Shown piece by piece: positions 55,525 to 64,000 of a DNA stretch of 64,000 nucleotides. The notes under the pieces are model-generated. The model did not search any database. It was not told the origin of the DNA and saw nothing but the letters and a program-made list of their open reading frames with translations. Position numbers and translations under genes: made by a program. Each line of letters starts with the position of its first letter. The stretch's first letter is position 1. The stretch is from Paraglaciecola chathamensis S18K6 (GTDB lineage: Bacteria > Pseudomonadota > Gammaproteobacteria > Enterobacterales > Alteromonadaceae), in NCBI GenBank assembly GCA_000314955.1, contig BAEM01000034.1, forward strand, positions 1 through 64,000, read 5' to 3'.

Positions 55525-55842
55525 TTACATCATCATCGCGTTGGCGCTATAGATGATCCAAATGGACAACCCAACCACCATCACAATAATCAGCGCGGTA
55601 AACAGAAATGCAAAGGTGTCCATTCGCCCCTTGACCGAAAAATCCAAGTGCAAGAAGTATTTCAAGTGCACCACTATTTGCACTATCGCAAAGGAAACCA
55701 CACTGTAAAACAGAACAGATTTACCAAAATGCCCACTCATCACCATCCAAAACGGAATACCAGTGAGAATAACGGATAACACAAAGCCAACTAAATAGGA
55801 TTTCACGCTGCCGTGGGCAGTCGTTTCAGCAGAATGACTCAT
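55525..55842 (-). CDS. cyoD: cytochrome o ubiquinol oxidase subunit IV
   Basis: A 105-residue subunit with three transmembrane segments ([20 protein letters not shown] first, then [20 protein letters not shown]). The start was placed at ATG 55842, which overlaps the cyoC stop (TGATG) and gives the normal length; the longer frame reaches back into cyoC. Confidence 0.94.
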   Translation of the reverse strand: MSHSAETTAHGSVKSYLVGFVLSVILTGIPFWMVMSGHFGKSVLFYSVVSFAIVQIVVHLKYFLHLDFSVKGRMDTFAFLFTALIIVMVVGLSIWIIYSANAMMM

Positions 55843-56489
55843 CACATTGCTCCTAATAAATATACAACGCTGAAGACACAAACCCAGACAATGTCCAAGA
55901 AATGCCAGAATAGGCTCAAGCACCCAAGGCGCGTCACTGTTTGTGCCCCTAAGCCGCGCTTAAGCACTTCAAGCACCATAACCAGCATCCAAATCAAACC
56001 CGCGGTAACGTGCAAACCGTGCATGCCCACCAAAGCAAAAAATGAGCTTAGAAATGCACTGCCATCTGGGCCATTGCCTTCAACAATCAAGTGATGAAAT
56101 TCATACACTTCCATGGCGATAAACACACAACCAAGGGCCATAGTGACCAACAACCACAGCAAGGTGCCTGCTTTTTGCTGTTTATGGGCGCACAAAAGTG
56201 CGAAACCATAAGTAATACTACTGACCAACAGCGCAGCCGTTTCGACTAGCACGAAGTTAAGGTCAAATATATCTTTACCTGACACCCCACCGTCCGTGTT
56301 CATATACAACACGGCGTAAGTGGCAAAAACCGAAGCGAACAAAATACAATCGGTCATTAAATATAACCAAAAGCCGAACAGTGTATTCCCACCTGTATCC
56401 TGGTGTTCGTCATGATGACCGCCACCATGATCATCGGTATGTAAGCCGTGATCATTGGCGAATTTCAATGTTTCTGGTACGGCACTCAT
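55842..56489 (-). CDS. cyoC: cytochrome o ubiquinol oxidase subunit III
   Basis: A 215-residue protein with five hydrophobic segments. It contains a His-rich N terminus ([12 protein letters not shown]), [20 protein letters not shown] and [20 protein letters not shown] typical of heme-copper oxidase subunit III. It overlaps cyoB by four bases and cyoD by one, so the operon is translationally coupled. Confidence 0.95.
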   Translation of the reverse strand: MSAVPETLKFANDHGLHTDDHGGGHHDEHQDTGGNTLFGFWLYLMTDCILFASVFATYAVLYMNTDGGVSGKDIFDLNFVLVETAALLVSSITYGFALLCAHKQQKAGTLLWLLVTMALGCVFIAMEVYEFHHLIVEGNGPDGSAFLSSFFALVGMHGLHVTAGLIWMLVMVLEVLKRGLGAQTVTRLGCLSLFWHFLDIVWVCVFSVVYLLGAM

Positions 56490-58480
56490 AGTGCTTCCTC
56501 CTTCACAGTGGCCACACTGGCTAAGTGCGCTCTCTCAATTTCCGCCACTTCTTGTGGCTCAACGTAATAATCCACGTCTTTGGCGTAACAGCGTGCAATT
56601 AACGCCACAACCATACCCAGTGATCCCACAATCGCTAGCCACCAAATATGCCAAATCAAGGCGAAACCAACGATGCCAGCGGCACCTGCGATCTGCATAC
56701 CGGCAGCGGTGTTACGCGGCATGTGAATTGGCATATATTCGTCAGGAGCTTGGTACTCAATGCCTTTTTCTTTCATATCAGTGAATGCATCAATGTCATG
56801 TACTTTAGGTAGAACTGCAAAATTGTAGAACTGAGGCGGTGACGCAGTTGACCACTCTAAGGTGTGGCCATTCCACGGGTCGCCGTCTACATCAGGGTTT
56901 TGCTTACGATCACGAATACTCACGTAAAGCTGAACAAATTGCAGAACAATACCTACAAAGATAATGACCGCACCCAGTGCTGCGATGTACAACCAAATAT
57001 TCCAATCAGGGTTGTTGGTGTGGTTTAAGCGACGAGTCATGCCTAAGAAGCCAAGTACATACAAAGGCATAAAGGCGACATAGAAACCTATTTGCCAGCA
57101 CCAGAAAGAGTATTTACCTAAGCGCTCGTTCAAATGAAAGCCTGTGGCTTTAGGGAACCAAAACGCAAAGCCCGCCATGTAACCAAATACCGCACCACCT
57201 ATGATGGTGTTGTGAAAGTGAGCCACTAAAAATAAGCTGTTATGCAATACGTAATCAGCGCCAGGCACAGCAAGCAATACCCCTGTCATACCACCGATAC
57301 TGAAAGTAACCATAAAGCCTAAGGTCCACAGAACTGGCACCGTAATGCGCAAGCGCCCGCGGTACATGGTGAACAACCAGTTAAATAACTTCACACCCGT
57401 GGGTATGGCAATGATCATGGTCATTACGCCAAAGAACGCATTTACGTCAGCGCTTGAGCCCATGGTAAAGAAGTGATGCAACCACACCACGAAGCCTAAA
57501 ATCGAAATAGCACCACTTGCCCACACCATAGAGGTGTAACCAAACAGACGTTTACCGGTAAAGGTTGAAATGACTTCAGAGAAGATCCCAAACGCAGGTA
57601 ATACCAAAATATACACTTCAGGGTGACCCCACGCCCAAAACAGGTTGATGTACATCATGGCGTTACCGCCACCGTCATTGGTGAAGAAGTGGAAATCTAA
57701 GTAGCGGTCAAGTGTCAGTAAACCCAGTACGGCGGTTAAAATCGGGAACGAAGCCACAATCAAGATATTCGCCCAAGTACAAGCCCAAGTAAAAATGGGC
57801 ATTTGCATCAGCTTCATGCCAGGGGCGCGCATTTTAAACACGGTGGCTAAAAAGTTAACACCGGTAAGCAATGTACCTATCCCGGATATCTGCAAAGCCC
57901 AGATATAATAATCGACCCCCACCCCGGGGCTAAAGGACATCTCCGACAATGGCGGGTAGGCTAACCAACCTGTTTTTGCGAACTCACCTAAACCTAGCGA
58001 GATATTAATCAGTACAGCACCTGCGGCAGCTAACCAAAAACTCAAGTTGTTCATGAAAGGAAAAGCCACGTCTCGCGCGCCAATTTGCAGCGGCAATACA
58101 ATGTTCATCAAACCAATCATAAAAGGCATGGCCATGAAGATGATCATGATAATGCCGTGGGCGGTAAATATTTGGTCATAGTGCTCTGGGGGCAAATATC
58201 CCGCAGCGCCGTTAGTCGCCATAGCGAGTTGTGTACGCATCATTATCGCGTCAGAAAAGCCACGAATAAGCATGACCAGTGCAAGAATAATGTACATGAT
58301 ACCTAAGCGTTTATGATCAACTGACGTCAACCAGTTGTGCCAAAGCACACCCCACTTTTGGTATTTAGTAATAAGGCCAACAATGGCCAAGCCAATGACG
58401 CCAATTACAGCCAGCGTTACCATGATAATAGGTTCGTGGTAAGGGACGGCGTCGAGGGTAAGGTTTCCTAAAAGCGACAT
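56486..58480 (-). CDS. cyoB: cytochrome o ubiquinol oxidase subunit I
   Basis: A 664-residue catalytic subunit that holds low-spin heme b, heme o and CuB and pumps protons. Ligand-region motifs are present: [16 protein letters not shown] (heme His), [19 protein letters not shown] (CuB His and cross-linked Tyr), [19 protein letters not shown] (His-His pair) and [20 protein letters not shown] (heme His). Length is as in E. coli CyoB. Ends four bases into cyoC. Confidence 0.97.
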   Translation of the reverse strand: MSLLGNLTLDAVPYHEPIIMVTLAVIGVIGLAIVGLITKYQKWGVLWHNWLTSVDHKRLGIMYIILALVMLIRGFSDAIMMRTQLAMATNGAAGYLPPEHYDQIFTAHGIIMIIFMAMPFMIGLMNIVLPLQIGARDVAFPFMNNLSFWLAAAGAVLINISLGLGEFAKTGWLAYPPLSEMSFSPGVGVDYYIWALQISGIGTLLTGVNFLATVFKMRAPGMKLMQMPIFTWACTWANILIVASFPILTAVLGLLTLDRYLDFHFFTNDGGGNAMMYINLFWAWGHPEVYILVLPAFGIFSEVISTFTGKRLFGYTSMVWASGAISILGFVVWLHHFFTMGSSADVNAFFGVMTMIIAIPTGVKLFNWLFTMYRGRLRITVPVLWTLGFMVTFSIGGMTGVLLAVPGADYVLHNSLFLVAHFHNTIIGGAVFGYMAGFAFWFPKATGFHLNERLGKYSFWCWQIGFYVAFMPLYVLGFLGMTRRLNHTNNPDWNIWLYIAALGAVIIFVGIVLQFVQLYVSIRDRKQNPDVDGDPWNGHTLEWSTASPPQFYNFAVLPKVHDIDAFTDMKEKGIEYQAPDEYMPIHMPRNTAAGMQIAGAAGIVGFALIWHIWWLAIVGSLGMVVALIARCYAKDVDYYVEPQEVAEIERAHLASVATVKEEAL

Positions 58481-58482
58481 AA

Positions 58483-59418
58483 TTAATCCTCCGCCTGCAT
58501 ATGCATTTGAGCCGAATGCTCTTGATGCTCACCATGCATATCTTGTTGTTTCATGTTGCCCATGAACTGCATCACAACATGCTGGAACATCTGACTGTCC
58601 ACTGAGCCGTAGTAGCTCACGGGGTTGTTTTCACTGTGTTTTGCCAACTGAGCGTAACTATCATCGTTGAGTGTCGCTGGGCTATGCTTAACCGCACTCA
58701 CCCACTTTTCAAAGTCCTGCTCGCTGTCTTTAGCGATTGCTTTAAATTTCATTCCGGTGAACCCAGCGCCACTGTAATTTGCTGAAATTCCGTCAAACTC
58801 TCCGGCTTCATTAGCAATCAAATTAAGACGCGTCGTCATACCCGCCATGGAGTATATTTGGCTACCAAGTTGAGGAATAAAAAACGAGTTCATGGTGGTG
58901 TCAGATGTGATCTTGAATTCCACTGGCACATCTTTGGGGAACACCACTTCGTTTACCGTTGCAATGCCTTGCTCTGGGTAAATGAACAACCATTTCCAGT
59001 TTAAAGACACCACTTGAATAGTGATCGGTTCGTGCTCGTGATCTAGCGGCTTGTAGGGGTCGAGCTCTTGCGTCGAATACCAGGTTAAGGTCCCTAAAAT
59101 CGCGATAATCACAATGGGGATCAACCACACAACCACTTCAATTTTGGTTGAATGCGCCCACTTCGGGTCATAAATTTCATGCTCGCGCCCTTCTCGGTAA
59201 CGCCAAGCAAAATACAAGGTCATGCCAATTACAGGAATAACCACCAGCAGCATTAGCACCGTTGCTACAACGATCAAATACTTTTCATCGATGCCCACCT
59301 GACCTTTCGGATCAAGCACACCACCTTCACAGCCTGACAACAACAATATGCTTGCCGTCAACGCTGAATAACCTAACTTACGGATCAACAAAGGATTTCC
59401 CCTACCCACAGTTTTCAA
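58483..59418 (-). CDS. cyoA: cytochrome o ubiquinol oxidase subunit II
   Basis: A 311-residue lipoprotein subunit (lipobox LLLSGC) with two transmembrane segments and a periplasmic cupredoxin-like domain: [20 protein letters not shown], then [20 protein letters not shown] and [18 protein letters not shown]. The CuA-binding Cys residues of cytochrome c oxidases are absent, which confirms quinol as the electron donor. The C-terminal tail is His- and Met-rich ([17 protein letters not shown]), possibly metal-binding. The start shown is TTG (59418); another TTG at 59391, behind AGGGG, would give a shorter and more typical signal peptide. Confidence 0.94.
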   Translation of the reverse strand: MKTVGRGNPLLIRKLGYSALTASILLLSGCEGGVLDPKGQVGIDEKYLIVVATVLMLLVVIPVIGMTLYFAWRYREGREHEIYDPKWAHSTKIEVVVWLIPIVIIAILGTLTWYSTQELDPYKPLDHEHEPITIQVVSLNWKWLFIYPEQGIATVNEVVFPKDVPVEFKITSDTTMNSFFIPQLGSQIYSMAGMTTRLNLIANEAGEFDGISANYSGAGFTGMKFKAIAKDSEQDFEKWVSAVKHSPATLNDDSYAQLAKHSENNPVSYYGSVDSQMFQHVVMQFMGNMKQQDMHGEHQEHSAQMHMQAED

Positions 59419-59607
59419 AGCACTGCCTTAAGTGAATCAAGCAGCATTAAACACCGGCTAAGCCGGAATTATCGGGAGAATGGGCTCAAGGTGAATAAGT
59501 GTCGAAGTCGATTATCAACAGCAACATAACGGCACATGAACGAATGCCATATAGCGTAATGAACTTGTTAGCGACTTATTGATTGACTTATTTAACGACT
59601 TGAACCG

Positions 59608-59955
59608 CTATGAAAACAGAGGTGGAGCACGAGAGCCGTGTGCGCTGGGCACAGGGCTGATAACAGCAGGAACAATAAATAACGGCTTAGGCTTAGCCGT
59701 CAGGTTACGTAATACATAGTCAGGTACAAGATTCAGAAGCCACAATACGTGCTTAGCAAAATACCCGCTGAGCGCTAGCAACCAAACAAAAAACGCACTA
59801 CTAAGTACTTCAAAAGAGGAAAAATCGAGCGCGAGGCCGACAAATTCAGCGCCTTCGTAAATACCACCAAGGAACACACTGAAGCTACTCAATAATGCCA
59901 TGGCGCCAGAGACCAAGCACAGTTTCGCTAACAGCGACGTGCTTGATATGTTCAT
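59608..59955 (-). CDS. hypothetical small membrane protein
   Basis: A 115-residue protein if started at ATG 59955 (133 from an upstream TTG at 60009); neither start has a good ribosome binding site. Two or three hydrophobic segments are seen: LLAKLCLVSGAMALLSSFSV and a FFVWLLALSGYFAKHVLWLL region. The tail is Pro-rich. No family recognised. It lies upstream of the cyo operon on the same strand, 190 bases away. Confidence 0.4.
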   Translation of the reverse strand: MNISSTSLLAKLCLVSGAMALLSSFSVFLGGIYEGAEFVGLALDFSSFEVLSSAFFVWLLALSGYFAKHVLWLLNLVPDYVLRNLTAKPKPLFIVPAVISPVPSAHGSRAPPLFS

Positions 59956-60252
59956 CAACGCTTTGCTGCGCTGAATGAAATCATGAGAATGGCGGTTAAT
60001 TGGCTTCAACGTTTAATCCGAGGTTAATCACAAATAAGCTATTAAAAATTGACCGCTATCGAAAGCAACTCACTATAGCAACTCAATTTTTGATGCGCGG
60101 ATACTAGCAAAAGCGATTCCTAGGCACAAAGCGCAGTTGCCGCTAAATTGTAAATATTCATTATGCAAATCATACATTTACATAAACAAAACATTTTAAG
60201 ATCAATAAAACAACAAATCTCATAGATTAACGTTTACGATAACAGTATGACA

Positions 60253-60278
60253 ATTTTGTGAATCCTGATTTACAAAAT
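60253..60278. promoter_or_regulatory. 26-base palindrome, candidate repressor operator
   Basis: ATTTTGTGAATC-CT-GATTTACAAAAT: two 12-base arms differing at one position, centred 75 bases before the amidohydrolase start. Size and symmetry suit a dimeric regulator. A TetR-family gene lies at the other end of this gene group (63325). Confidence 0.5.
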
Positions 60279-60296
60279 GTTATTCAACGAGGTACT

Positions 60297-60323
60297 ATGC
60301 TGCTATTACAGTCAATAACCTGA
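60297..60323 (+). CDS. possible leader peptide (MLLLQSIT)
   Basis: An eight-codon ORF preceded by GAGG at a proper distance (4 bases), ending 16 bases before the main start codon. The main ATG itself has no clear ribosome binding site, so the short ORF may help load ribosomes or regulate. It could also be coincidence. Confidence 0.25.
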   Translation: MLLLQSIT

Positions 60324-60339
60324 ATAGATTAATCCTAAA

Positions 60340-61779
60340 ATGCCTTATTCAAAAAAACCGCTGTTAGCCTTATCTCGCTGTACATCGTTACTCGTGCTTC
60401 TCGGTGGAATATTCAGCTCTGTTAACGCTTATGGCGTTGATGAAGAATTTATCAACTACGATCAAAACGAGATTGCCATCGTTAATGTCACCTTAATTGA
60501 CGGCACAGGCGCGCCACCTAAAACAAATCAGGCGGTGCTGATAAAATCAGGGCACATTGCAGCAGTCGATTCCGCGAAAGACATTAAAATTTCACAGACC
60601 ACAACTGTGATCGATGGCACAGGAAAAACGTTAATACCCGGCTTGGTGATGATGCACGAGCACATGTTTTACCCCACTGGTAATGCGCATTACACTGAAA
60701 TGCTATACAGCTTTCCTCGCTTATATCTTGCTGGCGGAGCCACCACAGTGCGCACAGCCGGCACAACAGCGCCGTACGGAGACTTAAATTTGCGAGATGC
60801 CATCAACAGTGGCAAGACAATGGGGCCAGACATAGATGTGACGGCGCCCTACTTGAATGGCCCGGGGCTGCCCATTCTTAAAATTAAATCATTACGTGAT
60901 GCCCAAGACGCCAAAAACATGATGCAGTACTGGGACCAAGAAGGCGTAACGTCATATAAGGCCTATATGCATATCCATCAAGACGAATTAGCGCAGGTGT
61001 TATCTTCAGCGCATCAACGCAAGCGTAAAGTCACTGGGCACTTATGTTCTATCACCTACAAAGAAGCAGCTGAGCTGGGCATTGATAACTTAGAACACGG
61101 TTTTTTCGCCGCGACCGATTTTGTTAAAGATAAAAAGAAAAACCAATGCCCTGCGGCTGAACTTCATCAATCACTGGTTGATTTAGATATCAACGCGCCT
61201 GAAGTCGAGGCATTAATTTCTTTGCTCGTTAGCAAAAACGTGGCTCTCACATCTACATTAACCGTATTTGAAACCTTTACCCAAGGCCGCCCGAAAGCTT
61301 ACCCACTTGCTCTTGAAGCGCTTATTCCACAAGTACGAGAACAATATGAAACTCGCTGGCAAAAAATCGCGCAGCAAGAAAATGCCACCTGGCCTATCGT
61401 ATTTAAAAAGATGATGCAGCTAGAAAAAAGGTTCGTCGAAGCGGGGGGAACATTAATGGCGGGCACAGACCCCACAGGCTATGGCGGCGTTATCGCGGGT
61501 TTCTCAAATCAAAGACAAATCGAGTTACTGGTTGAAGCGGGCTTTAGTATTCAGCAAGCGATTAAAATTGCCACATTAAATGGCGCTACGTTTTTAGAGC
61601 GAGATACTAAAATAGGCTCTATTGAGGCAGGTAAACAGGCTGATTTAGTCTTAATAGACGGTGAATTGATTAACGACACTAGTGCCATTCGCGATATGGC
61701 GGTGGTATTTAAGCACGGTGTTGGTTACAACGTAAGTAAGATTGTTCAACAAACTAAGTCTGTCGTCGGGCTTCATTAA
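60340..61779 (+). CDS. exported amidohydrolase family protein
   Basis: A 479-residue protein with a signal peptide (about 1-30, ending SSVNAYG) and a metal-dependent TIM-barrel hydrolase domain. The first metal motif is His106-x-His108 (LVMMHEHMFYP). Further likely ligands are in KVTGHLCSITYKEAAELG, DNLEHGFFAA and the late Asp in MAGTDPTGYGG. The flanking beta-sandwich parts (IAIVNVTLIDGTGAPPK and GSIEAGKQADLVLIDGELIN) are typical of imidazolonepropionase/Xaa-Pro dipeptidase-like members. Substrate is unknown. It is followed after 44 bases by an exported M20 hydrolase, so the pair probably degrades an amide- or peptide-type compound in the periplasm. Confidence 0.88.
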   Translation: MPYSKKPLLALSRCTSLLVLLGGIFSSVNAYGVDEEFINYDQNEIAIVNVTLIDGTGAPPKTNQAVLIKSGHIAAVDSAKDIKISQTTTVIDGTGKTLIPGLVMMHEHMFYPTGNAHYTEMLYSFPRLYLAGGATTVRTAGTTAPYGDLNLRDAINSGKTMGPDIDVTAPYLNGPGLPILKIKSLRDAQDAKNMMQYWDQEGVTSYKAYMHIHQDELAQVLSSAHQRKRKVTGHLCSITYKEAAELGIDNLEHGFFAATDFVKDKKKNQCPAAELHQSLVDLDINAPEVEALISLLVSKNVALTSTLTVFETFTQGRPKAYPLALEALIPQVREQYETRWQKIAQQENATWPIVFKKMMQLEKRFVEAGGTLMAGTDPTGYGGVIAGFSNQRQIELLVEAGFSIQQAIKIATLNGATFLERDTKIGSIEAGKQADLVLIDGELINDTSAIRDMAVVFKHGVGYNVSKIVQQTKSVVGLH

Positions 61780-61823
61780 CTGCGCTTGGCGATAAGTCTA
61801 TACAGCATAATAAGGAACATGAC

Positions 61824-63161
61824 ATGAAAAACACACTTCGCCCCCTTCGCCCCACTAGCATAACATTTGCTATTTGTGCTGCTATTAGCAGCCTAAGTAT
61901 CAGTGCAAACGCTAACGCGAGCGACACACTCACTAAACAACTCAAAGACGTTGAAAAAAGCGTGGTCGCTTGGCGCAGAGATATCCACCAGCACCCTGAG
62001 CTTGGAAATCGAGAAACACGCACCGCAGATATTGCCGCCACGCATCTTGAAAAACTGGGTATGCAAGTAGAGCGAAACATCGGCTATACAGGCGTAGTAG
62101 GTATTTTAAAAGGTGATTTGCCCGGCCCAACCGTGATGCTTCGCGCCGACATGGACGCCCTGCCCGTGACCGAAAAAGTTGATCTACCCTTTGCCTCAAC
62201 TCAAACCACAAATTATCGCGGTGTAGATGTGGGTATTATGCATGCTTGTGGTCACGATACGCATGTGGCCATGTTAATGGGTGCAGCCGAAGTACTCGCG
62301 GGTATGAAGGCAGAACTGCACGGCACTGTCATGTTTGTTTTTCAACCTGCTGAAGAAGGAGCCCCTAAAGGAGAAGAAGGCGGCGCTGAACTCATGTTAA
62401 AAGAAGGCATTTTCGACAAACACAAGCCTGACGTGGCGTTTGGCTTGCACATCACATCTGGCTTAAATACAGGGAAAATCGGCTATCGCAGTGGCCCATT
62501 TATGGCCAGCGCTGACAGTTTCGAGATTGCCATTCACGGCACGCAGACACATGGCTCAACGCCGTGGAATGGAGTAGATCCTATTTCCGCAGCAGCGCAA
62601 GTTGTCACTGGTGTAAACCACATTATCAGCCGCCAAATTGATATAACCAAAGAGCCAGCGATTGTGTCTTTCGGTAAAATTTCTGGTGGTGTGCGGAATA
62701 ATATTATTCCAGAAAAAGTCGAGATGGTCGGTACGATCCGCAACTTCGACATGGATAATCGTCAGCAAATCTTTTATAAAATTAAACATACGGCCACACA
62801 TATCGCCGCAGCTTCAGGGGCCACAGCTGAGGTTGAAATAAACGAAGGCTACCCAGTCACCATTAACCATCCAGATTTAACCGAACAGATGCTACCCAGC
62901 TTAAATAAGGTCGCTGGGGAAGATAATGTTTTAGTACTGCCTAAAATTACCGGCGCAGAAGATTTCTCTTTCTATGCCCTTGAAGTACCCAGCGTATTTG
63001 TATTCTTAGGTGGTACGCCACAAGGGCAAGATGCCAGCAAAGCCCCTAGCAATCACTCACCGTACTTTTTCGCTGATGAAAAAGCGTTACCGCTAGGAAC
63101 AGCCACACTAACCCAATTAGCACTGGATTATATGGCCTCTCATTCAAATAACGCACAATAA
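61824..63161 (+). CDS. exported M20 family amidohydrolase (hippurate hydrolase-like)
   Basis: A 445-residue protein with a signal peptide (about 1-32, ending NANAS). Metal-binding blocks of the IAA-amino acid/hippurate hydrolase group are present: WRRDIHQHPELGNRE, VMLRADMDALPV, MHACGHDTHVAMLMGAAEVL, FVFQPAEEGAPKGEEGGAE and a late ITGAEDFSFYALEVPSVFVF. It should release an amino acid or acid from an N-acyl conjugate. AAGGA precedes the start. Together with the preceding amidohydrolase it forms a likely two-gene operon. Confidence 0.9.
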   Translation: MKNTLRPLRPTSITFAICAAISSLSISANANASDTLTKQLKDVEKSVVAWRRDIHQHPELGNRETRTADIAATHLEKLGMQVERNIGYTGVVGILKGDLPGPTVMLRADMDALPVTEKVDLPFASTQTTNYRGVDVGIMHACGHDTHVAMLMGAAEVLAGMKAELHGTVMFVFQPAEEGAPKGEEGGAELMLKEGIFDKHKPDVAFGLHITSGLNTGKIGYRSGPFMASADSFEIAIHGTQTHGSTPWNGVDPISAAAQVVTGVNHIISRQIDITKEPAIVSFGKISGGVRNNIIPEKVEMVGTIRNFDMDNRQQIFYKIKHTATHIAAASGATAEVEINEGYPVTINHPDLTEQMLPSLNKVAGEDNVLVLPKITGAEDFSFYALEVPSVFVFLGGTPQGQDASKAPSNHSPYFFADEKALPLGTATLTQLALDYMASHSNNAQ

Positions 63162-63178
63162 ACAGAGAGTCACAAAAG

Positions 63179-63236
63179 GCAATATAAGAATTATCTCGCA
63201 ACAGTTTTCGTATGACTGGGCGGATTCTTATATTGC
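63179..63236. repeat. 13-base perfect inverted repeat after the M20 gene
   Basis: GCAATATAAGAAT (63179-63191) and ATTCTTATATTGC (63224-63236) are perfect complements separated by 32 bases, and TGTTTTTC follows. It may be a terminator of the M20 gene or a site for the regulator encoded next. Confidence 0.55.
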
Positions 63237-63324
63237 TGTTTTTCACCAAAAGCGGCATGATTCTGTCGCTATTTTCTATGCAAACCCGTGATGTATAAGT
63301 GATTTAAGGTTAATAAAGTTAGCT

Positions 63325-63963
63325 ATGCCAAGCCCAAGTGTAATTCCAGCAAAACAGCTACGCAGTCAAGACACCCAGCGAAAACTGATGGCTGCCATAC
63401 ATCACTGCCTACAAAATAAATTTTTTGAACATATCAGCATTAAAGAGTTATGTGATCATGCTGGCGTGTCGGTGGGGACATTTTATCGGCGCTTTAAAAA
63501 CAAAGAGGCATTGTTACCTTTGCTGTACCAAGATTTCGGTAGTGAACTGAACGAATGGATGACTCAGCTAGAAAGTATACAATTTGCCACTTTAACGGAA
63601 GCGGTCAGCGGGGTAACCCAGCAAACGCATCACTTTTTCGCCGCAAATCGCAGTTTATTTCGCACCATTCATCTTAATTCTCGTTTGCATACTGACATAG
63701 TGGCAGGTGACGCCTTAATCGACCGACGACACTTGTACCGTCGTATCAGTAATATTTTGCTTAGGTTTAAAGGCGACATCATCGCCACAGATAAAACATC
63801 AACTGCAAATATGGTGGTTTTCACCATGATCACCACGCTACTTGATAAAGTGCTGTACCCCGACATCACCCCATCCATTGCATGTGAGTTAGATTCTATT
63901 GCTTTGTGTGATGAACTTACGAAAATGTTGATGCTGTATCTTATTCACGGACAAAACGAATGA
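63325..63963 (+). CDS. TetR family transcriptional regulator
   Basis: A 212-residue regulator. The N-terminal helix-turn-helix domain (about 15-65) includes HISIKELCDHAGVSVGTFYR and RFKNKEALLPLLY. The C-terminal ligand-binding domain is variable and I recognise no specific class. Location downstream of the two exported hydrolases on the same strand, with a palindrome before the first, makes it a candidate controller of them. Confidence 0.87.
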   Translation: MPSPSVIPAKQLRSQDTQRKLMAAIHHCLQNKFFEHISIKELCDHAGVSVGTFYRRFKNKEALLPLLYQDFGSELNEWMTQLESIQFATLTEAVSGVTQQTHHFFAANRSLFRTIHLNSRLHTDIVAGDALIDRRHLYRRISNILLRFKGDIIATDKTSTANMVVFTMITTLLDKVLYPDITPSIACELDSIALCDELTKMLMLYLIHGQNE

Positions 63964-64000
63964 GCCTACGTCTGCATTTTAAACAATGGCACTAGGCAAA

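Larger units (their letters stand above)
60010..60339. other. divergent intergenic region before the amidohydrolase gene
   Basis: 330 AT-rich bases. It contains the 26-base palindrome and the short leader ORF listed separately; the rest shows nothing recognisable. Confidence 0.5.

Noticed and set aside
1-64000. tRNA, rRNA, CRISPR array, phage or insertion-sequence genes
   Set aside because: No tRNA-like cloverleaf with a TTCGA arm, no regularly spaced repeats, and no transposase, integrase or phage structural ORF were seen on either strand.

Overview
The window reads as chromosome of a marine gammaproteobacterium of the order Alteromonadales, probably near Paraglaciecola/Glaciecola. This is inferred from gene order and protein character: a PomA/PomB sodium-type flagellar stator, PEP-CTERM surface proteins with a PrsT-like TPR protein, the rluD-pgeF-clpB block divergent from bamD, xseB-ispA-dxs, and nrdR-ribD-ribE-ribBA-ribH-nusB-thiL-pgpA near glyA. 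No rRNA, tRNA, CRISPR array, transposase or phage gene was seen.

Layout. 1-3.8 kb: a large secreted subtilase. 3.8-10.6 kb: two PEP-CTERM proteins flanking pssA, then the PrsT-like protein; both PEP-CTERM genes have a sigma-54-like -24/-12 element about 50-60 bases upstream of the coding start, and two diverged copies of a 280-base inverted-repeat element lie in the gaps. 10.7-16.1 kb: clpB (heat-shock-type promoter), pgeF and rluD facing bamD. 16.1-23.7 kb: a ChrR-type anti-sigma factor, its ECF sigma factor and a LON-domain protein on the minus strand, divergent from a seven-gene lipid-modification operon. Matching TGATCT-N18-TAtaAa promoters precede the sigma gene and the operon, which fits a singlet-oxygen or membrane-damage regulon. 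23.8-25.5 kb: pomAB. 25.9-28.9 kb: xseB-ispA-dxs. 29-36 kb: yaiI-like gene and the riboflavin/nusB/thiL/pgpA cluster.

36.1-44.6 kb is the accessory part of most interest. Between nrdR and glyA, which are adjacent in many gammaproteobacteria, lie eight minus-strand genes: three FlgO-domain lipoproteins, two DUF4402-like pilin candidates, a PapD-like chaperone, a noncanonical usher and a SPOR-domain lipoprotein. The usher appears to end in its own SPOR-like domain with the same C-x9-C pair as the neighbouring SPOR lipoprotein. That lipoprotein also shares a gap-free N-terminal segment with the largest FlgO-like protein. I read this as one surface-fibre or export system tied to the cell wall, apparently not a described type.

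44.8-50.7 kb: glyA, an oxidoreductase, a secreted M20 peptidase and ettA. 50.9-54.6 kb: a large hybrid sensor kinase, convergent with a complete cyoABCDE quinol oxidase operon (54.6-59.4 kb). The end carries a small membrane protein, two exported hydrolases (amidohydrolase and M20 family) and a TetR regulator; a 26-base palindrome upstream of the first hydrolase is a candidate operator. Start codons were adjusted where a ribosome binding site or overlap argued for it; several genes use GTG or TTG.
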